In this document: piece by piece, positions 51,372-62,005 of the stretch | Position numbering within the stretch: the first letter of the stretch is position 1 | Layout: every line of letters starts with the position of its first letter | Assembly: GCF_000346465.2 (NCBI RefSeq) | Contig: NC_034014.1 | Span: forward strand, 23,322,522-23,386,521 | DNA: 64,000 bases | Reading direction: 5' to 3' | From: Prunus persica | Taxonomy: Eukaryota > Streptophyta > Magnoliopsida > Rosales > Rosaceae | Made by a program: the position numbers and the translations under genes | Notes under the pieces: generated by a model | Seen by the model: only the letters and a program-made list of their open reading frames with translations | What the model was told of the DNA's origin: nothing | Databases searched by the model: none

Positions 51372-51910
51372 GCCATGGCGTTTTTTTTTTCGAAAACAGA
51401 AAGATCCTGTGGGATCTTTAAGATCATACAAATTAAAATAAACTTTAGTAACAAACATCAATAGGAAAATTACTAAACTATGAATGATTACAACTGTGCC
51501 CATTTGCTAGCTGATCCGCAGCCATGTTTGCCTCTCGGAAACTCTGGGAAATTTTACTTTAGATAACTTGTCCAAGAGCTTCCATATGTCTTATGCAATT
51601 GATTGGATACTCCAAGGTAATTGAGTTTTGTTTGTAATGATTGGTATAAGTATTTTAGAATCTCTTTCTATTTTCACCTTCGAAAATTTCATGCGGCTAG
51701 CCCAAATTAAAGCTTGCTTTAAGACCATTGCTTCAGCTTGTAAAACAGAGGTGTATTCTTGTGGCTGTGATCGTGGAATAATAACTGGTTTCATGTCTGA
51801 ATTTCGAATGATAAAACCTACAGCAGAATTGTCATTAGCTATAATTGCCATGGCCTTGTTGATTGCATCCATTATTTTTAGCTTATTTACATAAAACCTC
51901 AAGTCCATTT
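51372..51910 (-). mobile_element. 5'-truncated LINE with RNase H fragment
   Basis: On the minus strand a 105-codon frame (51591-51908) reads like the RNase H domain at the end of plant LINE/non-LTR ORF2: AVGFIIRNSD, then QAEAMVLKQALIWASRM and VKIERDSKILI. After a stop, another frame resembles the usual continuation (LDKLSKV, then ADQLANGHSC). The piece ends at a poly-A run (window T run, 51381-51390). The active-site start of the domain is degraded. It looks like a dead-on-arrival insert in the dioxygenase upstream region. Confidence 0.7.
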
Positions 51911-52142
51911 TAAATTAAACATGATCTTCAATAAACTTACCAACCCACCGGTGAGTTTGTAGGTTTTTTAGGAGTTTGTGTATAAACTTTTACGGGTTAA
52001 TTGGCCTCTTTTGTCCTGAGATGCGTCCGCCCTACCCTTCCCAATGTCTACAAGCTTAAATGGGCCAGGCTCAAGGCCAGTCCAAGCCCAATTTATCCTA
52101 TCGAGTTAAAAGATGGAGTCATTCTATAGTGATAAGGCTCTT

Positions 52143-52623
52143 GGAACATCCACAATGGGTTCCCTAAACTACATTTTTTTTTACCAAAAAAAAAAAAAAA
52201 ACCCACATCTTTAGACAAATTTTAGGGAGGAATTGGAAAACTACAACTCCAACCATGCTCCCTCTTTAGACCCAAAAAAAAAAAAAAAAAAACCAGCTCC
52301 TTATTCGCCTTATAAAATAGGGAGACTTTTAGGAGCTCATAAATATGAGGAGAGAGAAAAGACTCTTAATGGCTCTTTAAAATTTAATGCTGCTTTGTTT
52401 TATGCATATGGTAAACTTTTAATTAATACTAACTATTTTTATATTTTTTTTTTATAGAAATGGACCAAGTATATTGAATCAAAAAATAATTATAGTATTT
52501 ATGACTTACCAAACTAGGGAATATGATTGTAGTTCAAATTTTATAGAGAGCTCCTACAATAACTTTTGTGTGTTTTTAGCTATATTTTAACTAAAAAATA
52601 GAAAGCATGATTGTAGATGCTCT
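52143..52623. mobile_element. Dispersed small repeat, copy 2
   Basis: Same order of words as 30137-30532: AACATCCACAATGGG start, GGAGGAATTGGAAAA, AATTTAATGCTGCTTT, AAATGGACCAAGT, GAGAGCTCCTA, and ATGATTGTAGATGCTCTTA at the end. Two extra poly-A runs (52186-52201 and 52266-52291) enlarge this copy. Confidence 0.75.
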
Positions 52624-53218
52624 TAGATGAGGTCTTATCTCTTAACTGTTAAATCAAACTAACCAATTTAATCAAACGACTAACCGATTTAATCCAGCAT
52701 CTAACTAATTTGATCTAATTATTAAAAGATAGAGTCTCATCTAAAGGCTAAGACCCTCGTTATAAAACACTTGTCCAAAGGTGACCCCTTCGGAAATCTG
52801 TAATGGACTGGACATGGCATGTTCTTATTTTTTGTTTTTTTTTGGGAAGCGAATGGTCTTTTTAAGTGTTAGGGGGCGGATTTACTGACTTAACCCACAA
52901 ATTAAAATAGGAAGCGAAGAAAAAGGAAAAATGGTTGTAACTGGAACTTATATTTTGATTTTAGTGCAAAAATTACATTTTGCACTTGCCGAAAAAAGAA
53001 GAATTATTTTCACATGACCCACCCACAGAAAACAAAAAGAAAAAGAAGAAAAAGACAAAAGAATCTAAAAAGGAGAGCAAAAATCATAAATATACACCCA
53101 AACCCAACCCAGGTTTACCTCCTTCATGCCATATCCCAATAACACTCTGATGAATCTTTCACCATGATGACGTTAAACGATTATTACTATGAATTCCAAA
53201 CACCACCCACAACAACCA
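52624..53218. other. IRX15 3' flank
   Basis: AT-rich, no gene. The part near 53218 is probably IRX15 3' UTR. Confidence 0.4.
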
Positions 53219-54172
53219 CTAAGATGCTGCTGATAATGAAGAATTTGACGATGGACGGCTGCGACAGAACTGGAAGCTACTCTCCTCCATCCTCTCGACC
53301 ACATAATGCCCCAGCGTCTCACTCGCCTCCACCAAATTCTCCCTGCACAAAAACTCCTCCCCGCAGACCCTCTGCACCTCCCCGCCAAAATCATGCACGA
53401 ACACGTGCGTCTTCCCGTTCCCGCCCTTTTTGCTCCTCGCCAGCACCCCCGACGTGAATATCGGCATCACCCGCCCGGGCGCGTCCGGCCAGTCGCCACG
53501 TGGCCCGTCCACCAAGATGACGTCCCAATCAACCTCGTACACGTGGTTCGGCAGGTCGTTGATCCCGAGCTTGCACTCCGAGAACAGCAGGTTCTGCACC
53601 GGCCTGCACTCGTTCCGTATTTGCTCTTTTGCCACCGCCACCAGCTCCTTGAGCTCTTTCGATTTTGTTGTGTACTGCACGTCGTACGCGTCGATTTCCG
53701 GGTGCTTCTCCTCCATGTAGGCGGCGAAGTAGCGGTTTTCATCGATGAAGACGGTGCGGCCGTTGTTGTTGAGGGCCTTCCAGAGGAGGGTCTCGTGGGT
53801 GAGGCCGAAGATGAGGAAGTTGCAGGGGGTTGAGCATTTCCGGAGGGCGTCCGAGATGGGCTTGATGTCGGCGTACGACATTTTGAATGTGTCGTTGGAT
53901 TTGGCGGAGTAGTAGAGGAGGGTGTTGATGACGGTGGTGGGGAGCTGGGGGACGGCGGTGGAGGCGGTTGTTGTGGTGGTTATTGTGGCGGCGGAGATGG
54001 TGGTTGTTGTGGTTGATGAGTATGCGTACAAGCCGCTTGTGTAAATGATTGTGAGAAGGAAGGCGAGTGTGAAGATGGACATGAAGGCTAGAAGCCAGAG
54101 GCGGTTGGAGGTTCCTTGTTTCTGGATGTAGGGGTGGAGAAGGATCAGCTTTGTGTTGCTGATGTTCTTCAT
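53219..54172 (-). CDS. IRX15: IRX15 / IRX15-L xylan protein (DUF579)
   Basis: Golgi protein of the DUF579 family that affects xylan chain length and glucuronic-acid methylation pattern in secondary walls; relatives (GXM) methylate glucuronic acid. Intronless, 317 aa. It starts MKNISNTKLILLHPYIQKQG. The membrane span is about residues 25-47 (LWLLAFMSIFTLAFLLTII). A Thr/Ala-rich linker follows. The domain includes LPTTVINTLLYYSAKSND, FGLTHETLLWKALN, GRTVFIDENRYFAAYMEEKH, RNECRPVQNLLFSECKLGI, LPNHVYEVDWDVILVDGPRG and GKTHVFVHDF. It fits IRX15 rather than GXM by LHPYIQKQG and the short C-terminus. The ACC/TTG repeats coding the linker may vary in length between alleles. Confidence 0.95.
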   Translation of the reverse strand: MKNISNTKLILLHPYIQKQGTSNRLWLLAFMSIFTLAFLLTIIYTSGLYAYSSTTTTTISAATITTTTTASTAVPQLPTTVINTLLYYSAKSNDTFKMSYADIKPISDALRKCSTPCNFLIFGLTHETLLWKALNNNGRTVFIDENRYFAAYMEEKHPEIDAYDVQYTTKSKELKELVAVAKEQIRNECRPVQNLLFSECKLGINDLPNHVYEVDWDVILVDGPRGDWPDAPGRVMPIFTSGVLARSKKGGNGKTHVFVHDFGGEVQRVCGEEFLCRENLVEASETLGHYVVERMEESSFQFCRSRPSSNSSLSAAS

Positions 54173-57100
54173 CTCAACTGGATTGAGAGATCAAAACAGA
54201 GAAAGAGAGAGACACTTTGATCAGAGTGTGGCTTGTGTTACAATGGAAGGTGAGTCTCTCTCTCTTCTATATCTCTGTTTCTCTGTTTTCTGTTTTGAGA
54301 ATATTGGAGAGGGTAAGATTTAAAGATTGTGTTGAATAAGCAAGCAGAAAACTGAAGCAATGTGGGATGAAGAAACTGAAGGTGACCTTGACCTTACAAT
54401 CACCCTCTAAGCATTCTAGAAATCAAATTATTTTAAATTTTTTGAGAATGAATTGTTTTATTGTTATTAGTTATAACTGCTCTTTAGTTGGTGGTTTGTT
54501 TCCATACAATCTTTTATTTGTTTATGTTCTGTTCAGTATGTATGTGTATGTATGTATTTCAGTGCTTGTGAAGTGGGAGTGGGAGGAGAAAACAATGGGG
54601 GTAGTTGGTGAGAGAGAAGGTAGATGGGTTATGGGTATAGGTGTTTTTTTTGTTGTAGTACTAGTGACCCCATAACTAATTACAAGCCTCAAGTCGCTTT
54701 ACCTTGTTCAATTGAGCTTCACATCTCAAGTAACCTCTTTAAATATGCAATTCCTCAAGTAAGTAGCTGCCTTTGAAGATGACAACTTACCTGATTCAGA
54801 TTGTCTGATCCATTCCCCCATTGAATAAACATGTTTTATTAGAATATGCAGTTGGGTTTGTTTATGTTTACCAAATACATGAGTGAGACTTTGGAACTCA
54901 TTATGAAGATGACAACATTAACAGGTAGCCCCCTACAAACAAAGATACAAATTGCCCAATGTTGTTGTATAGTTATTTAGTATTGTACTAAATATTGGTG
55001 GCTTGTCTTCCTCTGTTTTGGAAACAATAAATTGGCAATGATTGTTAGACAAAAATATATTATTGAAATTATTAGACTGAATTTCTAGTATTAAATTAAT
55101 TCCTTGTTCTTAGTATATGTATATGCATTTTCAGCTGTTTTCCCTTGAACTTTTCCTACCAGTGTGCCTCATAATATTGTGTGCTAAGCTTGTAGCATCA
55201 GCAATAAAATGTTTGCTTCAAGCCTTGAAGTAGGTGGAATATGACACAAAACACACCAGTATGGGCATTACACTATATAACAAAAGTTAACTTTAGAGAT
55301 ACCCTTTGCCTTTCAGAAACCAACTCCAATTCCTATCCTCCTCCTATCTCCCCACCTCACCTTAGAAATTGTTGAAGGAACCAAGTCCAGGATTCATTAT
55401 CCCTAGCTGCCCCCCCTAACAATACTTTAGTGCCATTCCTAGGAAAGATAAACTTCTCTCTTGTCCAAATCTTCTTCTATGCATAAGGTGATCCATGGCT
55501 ATAATGCAATAGTAACAGAGTGGATTCTATTCTAACCATAACAGAGTATTTGTTGTGGATTGAGCCACAAACTACTATGATGAAAATTGTTGTTATGTGG
55601 ATTGGACCACTTTTACTTGCTACTTTATTAACTACCTCTCTATCAAAGTGGGATCCACATAGGCGGAAACCTACCTATGCACATAGTATTATTTCAGGTG
55701 CTGGTGCTATGACCTTAAAGGCAGAAGATCCTCCCCTGGTTCTAACCACCCTGAATGAAAGAGTGGGCGAGGTTCGAAACGGTGAATTGAGGTAGAGTAG
55801 ACTTATGCTCCTGTAGTCATTTGGGACTCTCGAGGCCCTAAAAAGCGTAGAGAGAGTCCGACTTAAGTAAAGGACGGAATCATAAATTTTTATAGGAGTG
55901 GGCTATTATTTCTTATATAAGTAAGAATCTAAATAAAATTATATTCATTTTTTAAAAGGGTAAAAATTGAAGCTAACTCGAGATCTGTTTGAATCAAGTA
56001 GAGTGATTTTTGCTTGTAAATTTCTTTTTCCCAAACTTTGCACTAAGCTAGAACCCACCCTAGCCATAGTGTAGCTCTGCCCCCAAGATGCTATGTGTGT
56101 ATAGTATAAATTTGTGGCTCGATTAGCTATGAAATTATTTGTTGCATGTTTGAAAAGAAGAAAAAATCATTAGCTTTGTTGTGTTTGAAATGGCGCAAAG
56201 GAAAAAGAAAGCACAACAACCCTTTCTTTTGACAAGGATGACACATATTTCAAGCCCGTGAGATCATGAGAAAGATGAGGCAGATGAACGACCCTTTCCG
56301 AAAAAAGAAGCACGAAAAGAAGATGCTTGCTTATCTTAGCTACAATGATCAAGAACCATTGTGTCCCCACAACACAAGGGATTTTTGACTTCAAACTTTC
56401 CCCACAAGAATTAAGGCACTACAAAGAGGCAATGGCTTTTGTTGCCCCGACACAAAGAGGGTACTTTTTATTGCTTAGAGTTGTGTTTGGATGAGTTGAT
56501 TATACATATAGAATTGTGTTTGGATTAGTCGCTCACTCGTTTGCTAACAAGCCCTAATCTTAATATATTTTGAACTCCATAACATAATATAATAAACGAT
56601 TAACGTTAGCATTTCTCTATGAACAATTAAGGTTAGCATTTCGAACAATTAAGGTTAGCATTTCTGTCGAAATGAGAATTGTGGAACAATTTGTCCAACA
56701 CCAAAAATATACCAAAAGAACATGCAAATGCTGAGCAACAAAATAAAAAAACCACAAAACATTAAAAATGCCAGGATGGATAGTCTGACTTATTGACGGC
56801 ATTAATAAGAATCAAAGGGGTCAAATAGTATTCTCCAGTCCAGTCCAGTCCAACTATATATTATTATACGAAGAGTGATCTCTACACAACGGAAGGTACG
56901 CACCATACATCGCGTGTGTTGTAATCTCCGTCGCTGTGCCTATGAGGTTACGATAATAATGTACAAATTTGGCATGGTGGAATGGAAAGCAACGAATCAG
57001 CTAACGATGAGTAAGGTTTATCTAAATATCTAATTACCACCAAACAAATGATTGCCCATTGCTTACCAAGTTTTAACTTTTTTTACCATGAAGGGAGAGA

Positions 57101-57942
57101 AATTATTGTGTTTAACGTGAGTCAGTGATGAATTCAAAATTTTATTTTTATTTTTCAAAGGGAGGATACTTGCTTGTTCAACCTGTGTGTGGCATTTTAA
57201 CGACTTTTCCCCCTCACATTTCTTACTTCATGCCTTAGCCCAGTAATTGGACAGATCTATGGGTGTGACATGAATGCTATGCAACATGACATACTGATAA
57301 TTTTAAAAGTACACACAAATTGTAAGGAGTGTTCTAAGTTTAAAATTTATCATTTCGAAATTATAAGCGATAGTTTAAACTATGAATAAAATAGAGTTTC
57401 TTGCATGCACAATACGACGGTGTTATAGAGGTTTGAACTTGTGACTATGACTATTATGCAAATCAATATCATTTTTCATTGAACTAGACCCCGTTAACAA
57501 TAACTCACAACAACTTGTACTAACATATTTTTAAATATTAATAAGTATACACAAATTAGAATTGAAGTAAACCTAATAGTACAACATCATCATGCTAATG
57601 CTACGTGACGAAGTTTACAATAACACTTACTTAACAAACAAATGATTACTCATTGCGTAGCTTAGTTTTAAACCTTTTCACAGTAATGAAAAACACGTAA
57701 GTTGACGCGCCAAATAGAAGCAAAGCCCGAGAAATCTGAGGCCTAGAAAACAGTTCCCTACAGAAACCAACACCAACAATTTTTCCCACTCCCTTCCCCT
57801 ATCCCCCACCTTCACGTGACCCCCACACAGACTCCACCAACGCTACTCGACACAACCACCCAGCTGCTTCCCACTTCAAACTCTATACTACACAAACCCA
57901 CCATGAACATGAACCCCCCCCTCCTCACTCCATAAACCCACT
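54173..57942. other. 3.8-kb intergenic region between divergent IRX15 and LRR kinase genes
   Basis: No gene or transposon recognised. A 91-codon open frame at 55520-55795 has no family resemblance. The ends should hold the promoters of both genes; the IRX15 leader is TC/GA-rich (54180-54290), and a CCTT/CACC-rich leader precedes 57943. Confidence 0.45.
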
Positions 57943-60435
57943 ATGTTTCCACTCCTCCCCCTCCTCCTCCTTCTCATCACCACCGTCCAATCTCAGCCCT
58001 CCATTTCTCCTCCCTCTCCACCGCCGCCCAACCTCCTCCTCCCCTCCTCCGACGCCGTCGCCCTCCTCTCCTTCAAGTCAGGAGCCGACCTCAACAACAA
58101 GCTCCTCTACACCCTAAACGAGCGTTTCGACTACTGCCAATGGCAGGGCGTCAAATGCGCCCAGGGCCGCGTCGTCCGTTTCGTTCTGCAATCATATTCC
58201 CTCCGCGGCGAGTTTCCGCCCGACACTCTCACTCGCCTCGACCAGCTCCGAGTCCTGAGTCTCCACAACAACTCGCTCTCCGGCCCAATCCCCGACATCT
58301 CCCATCTCCAGAACCTCAAGTCCCTCTTCTTGAACCGCAACGACTTCTCCGGCGCCTTGCCGCCTTCCATTCTCTCCCTCCACCGCCTCTCCGTTCTCGA
58401 TCTTTCCTTCAACAACTTCTCCGGTCCCATTCCGCTGAGGCTGTCCGCTCTGGACCGGCTCACCTCCCTCCAACTCCAGTCTAACCGGTTCAACGGCACC
58501 CTCCCCGCTTTGAACCAGTCTTTCCTTTTCGTCTTCAACGTTTCGGGGAACGACTTGACCGGGCCGGTCCCACCGACTCTGTCCCGGTTCGACGCGTCGG
58601 CGTTCCAGCTGAACCCGGGCCTCTGCGGCGAGATTGTGAACAGGGCGTGCAGCTCACGTGCTCCCTTCTTCGAATCTCGCAATGCGAGTGCTACCTCTCC
58701 GGCATCGGAGCCGTTAGTGGAGAGTGCGCAGTCGCAAGGAGTGGTTCTGTCGAAACCTTCCCCAAAAAATCACAAGAAAACTGGTCTCATTCTCGGGCTC
58801 GCGATTGGGGTTGCGCTCCTCATTGCCGGTCTCTTATGCCTCTTTGCAGTGGCCAGAAACCGAACAAAGACTATCACTCATGAAGCCACGAAACCATCCT
58901 CCATCAATGAAGGTATTGATCACATTCACACGAATCCAAATCCGAACGCTTTTAGAAACGAAACCCAAGTGACAGAACAGAGGGGGATGCAGTATCCCAG
59001 TAAGGTGAAAACAGTTGATGAATTTGAACAAGCTCAACCGAGAGCGATTCCGAGAAGTGGGAACTTGGTGTTTTGTTATGGGGAGGCCCAGCTGTACAGT
59101 TTGGAGCAGCTGATGAGAGCCTCGGCGGAGTTGCTTGGGAGGGGTACGATTGGAACTACGTACAAGGCGGTGCTGGATAACCAGCTGATTGTGACGGTGA
59201 AGAGATTGGATGCGGGTAAGACTGCGATTACGAGCAGAGAAGCGTTTGATGAACATATGGATGCGGTGGGTGGATTGAGGCATCCGTATTTGGTTCCGGT
59301 GAGAGCTTATTTTCAGGCCAAGGGAGAGCGGCTGGTGATCTATGATTACCAACCCAATGGCAGTCTCTTCAATCTCATTCACGGTAAGTGTGGTAAAAAC
59401 GCTGAAACTATTGCATGCTTTTTGTTTGTTAAAATGTCTCTGTGGTTTTACTGGGTTTTGCTTTTCAGTCATATATCACTTCTGTCTTAATACCGACAAT
59501 TACGGGTTGGCCCCTTGGTGCTCATGGTTCAAAGTTTGACCCCATATTGTATTATTTTTATCATGACATCATTCAAACACTTGTATGGATCATATTACAC
59601 TCGTATTACTTCATGAGCATGAGACGGTAAATTCAGACGTTTTAGTTTTGAATTTACATACGCAAACACTTTCGAGTTTACCTAGGAGGTGATTTGCGAG
59701 TGATTGCACGTATCAGAGCCTCGTAACCAATTAGGAAGTGTTCGTATAGATTTTCCCTGTTAGTGAAAAAGTAGGAGGAATAAAAGAAAATAAGCTAGTA
59801 GTTGATTTTTTGCACTTCAAGCCATTGTTTATAAGCTGTTGCTAACAAATTGCAATTATGTATGAACAGGTTCTAAATCAACTAGAGCAAAGCCTCTTCA
59901 TTGGACATCATGCTTGAAGATAGCGGAAGATGTGGCTCAAGGCCTTGCTTACATTCACCAATCATCAACCTTAATCCATGGCAATCTCAAGTCCTCCAAT
60001 GTTCTTCTTGGAGGCGACTTTGAGGCCTGTCTCACGGACTACAGCCTTACCTTCTTTGCAGACACTTCTGCAAATGAAGATCCTGACTCTGCAGGCTATA
60101 AGGCCCCTGAGATACGCAAGTCCAGCCGTCGAGCCACTTCTAAATCCGATGTCTATGCCTTTGGCATCCTCTTGCTTGAACTTTTGACGGGTAAACATCC
60201 GTCCCAACATCCGCTTCTGGTGCCCACGGACGTGCCCGATTGGGTCAGAGCAATGAGGGATGATGATGTTGGGGACGATAATCAACTTGGAATGCTTGCT
60301 GAGGTTGCTTGTATATCTAGTTTGACATCTCCGGAACAGAGGCCGGCAATGTGGCAAGTGCTGAAGATGATACAGGAGATTAAAGAGAGTGTGATGACAG
60401 AGGATAATGCAGGTGTTGGATTTTCAAAGCAGTAG
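57943..60435 (+). CDS. LRR receptor-like pseudokinase (At5g67200 / At3g50230 type)
   Basis: Plasma-membrane LRR-III receptor, probably signalling without its own catalysis. Exons 57943-59383 and 59870-60435 give 668 aa. Signal peptide [18 protein letters not shown], a Pro-rich stretch, an LRR N-cap ending CQWQGVKC, about five LRRs (from [16 protein letters not shown] to [13 protein letters not shown]), a capping [13 protein letters not shown], and the span [20 protein letters not shown]. The kinase part has loop [13 protein letters not shown] and a conserved Lys in VTVKRLD. The catalytic HRD is HGN ([10 protein letters not shown]) and DFG is DYS (LTDYSLTFF), so the catalytic Asp and the DFG Gly are lost while APE is kept (KAPEI). 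Family members in Arabidopsis are likewise labelled inactive. Convergent with KIN-4A. Confidence 0.95.
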
Positions 60436-62005
60436 TCTCAATTTTACAAATATTGGATTCAAAGAAGGAAATGAAGGCAGGAGCTAGTGTCAATACGTGT
60501 ATCTCTCAGAGGGTTTCCTGAGAAAAAGTTCTAATGGTAAATTTATGGGGCTAAGGTTGAACGACTCATTTATAGGCGAAGCTTGAAGGCATTTTTGTAA
60601 TTGCAGGCACACGACCAGCCAATGTAATCTGTTAAATGGCAGATGTATAATGATTTTATAAATGCTTATGATTCGAGGCTTTGGTATTTACAGCAGTTCT
60701 CACCATACGAACTGTACAATGTTGGGGGAGTTAATGTGGCTTTTGGTGCAAGGTAGTGTCTGAAAATGCCAATAAAGACGTAAGGGCTTTGGTAGGCATA
60801 TGCTGGTGGTTGGTGATTTTGGTAATGTTAGTGCCAGCAGAGACGGGAGTGCGGGTTGTTGTTGTTGGGGGGACCTATGCAATTTAAGGCCAATTGCTCA
60901 CTCTGGAGTGGGCAATTTTTGTCTAGCCGTTGATACAATGTGGGCCCTATAGTTTCGGGGTCACCCAATTTTCTGCTGCAGCTTGAATAACGAGTTTTCT
61001 GTTGTCTTTTATACAAGCGACAATGTCCTAAGCGACTAGGGAAGGGGAATCAAACTTGAGTGTTAAGGAGTGGGTATATTGTCCTGACCAAACTCGAGTG
61101 CAAGGAGTGGGTACATTGTCTTGACCAAGTGACATAATCCAGGTCTGCATGAGTTTGTTGTTTGCTAAGGTGGAAAACCTATCCCTATTGAATGAAAGGT
61201 AGCTGGGATGAAGTGATAAGATGACAGATTGATCCTCTTATTTTTTCTGTGTGTTGAATGGGGTATGGGTTCAGAAAGGTTGCTGTATTTTGATAAACAT
61301 CCATAGATCCATTTATTCATTAAAAAAATCATCCATATCTTTTGCAAGACTGAATTGCTATGGCTAAATTATGAGCTCTGATTTCTAGGGCAACTGTGCT
61401 TTAACTTTCATGTTGAATTTTATTATCAGCCAAGTGTAATTTGAAGTAAAAAAAGTGTATGAAGTCTATGTTCATTTGACTTGAAAAATTTGTCTGAGTA
61501 AAACTGTCACATAATAAAAGAGAAAATAAGTACAAAAACAAAAGATCACATGCCAAAGCCAAATTCTGACAAACTAAGTGGTATGCCTATGTATCTAATG
61601 GACGATGTACAGAAAAGGAAAAGGGAAAACAAATCAACACCAGATGTTAGCATCATAAACCACCTATTTCTTGCATGACCGTGTCTTCTTCCACCAGATG
61701 CAACAGCACTCCAATTTGGCCGTCTTATGCAAGTTTCGTGAGACTGCTTGCATGACAAGTTGGTTAGTCGAACCTGCCATCTTCCTGCCAATTTACAACA
61801 CCCCTGCATCCTGCATGCAGGCAACAAAGAATGCAGTCTCAAATTATTTCAAGAATGAAGCTTTTTGTGCTTCTATTTTATAACAGGAGGAGAATGATTA
61901 CCAGCAGTTACAGTTGTTTTCACCAAGCCATATGTTGGATCATATATGGCAGTCAAGATGTATGTACAAGTACAACATGGAAGGAAGCTGATGAAAATGA
62001 AGTTA
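60436..62005. other. gap between convergent genes
   Basis: No coding exon on either strand. 3' UTRs of the receptor and kinesin genes are expected at the two ends. Two similar blocks (CAAACTTGAGTGTTAAGGAG and CAAACTCGAGTGCAAGGAG, about 61051 and 61089) form a small tandem repeat. Confidence 0.4.

Noticed and set aside
53306..53833. 175-codon plus-strand frame
   Set aside because: Antisense shadow of the GC-rich IRX15 coding region.
55520..55795. 91-codon plus-strand frame in the IRX15-LRR kinase gap
   Set aside because: Hydrophobic start looks signal-like, but no family, no neighbours in phase and no conservation evidence.
58131..58682. 183-codon minus-strand frame within the LRR region
   Set aside because: Antisense shadow of the LRR coding exon.
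61546..61842. 98-codon minus-strand frame downstream of the kinesin stop codon
   Set aside because: Most likely 3' UTR of the KIN-4A gene; no recognisable protein.
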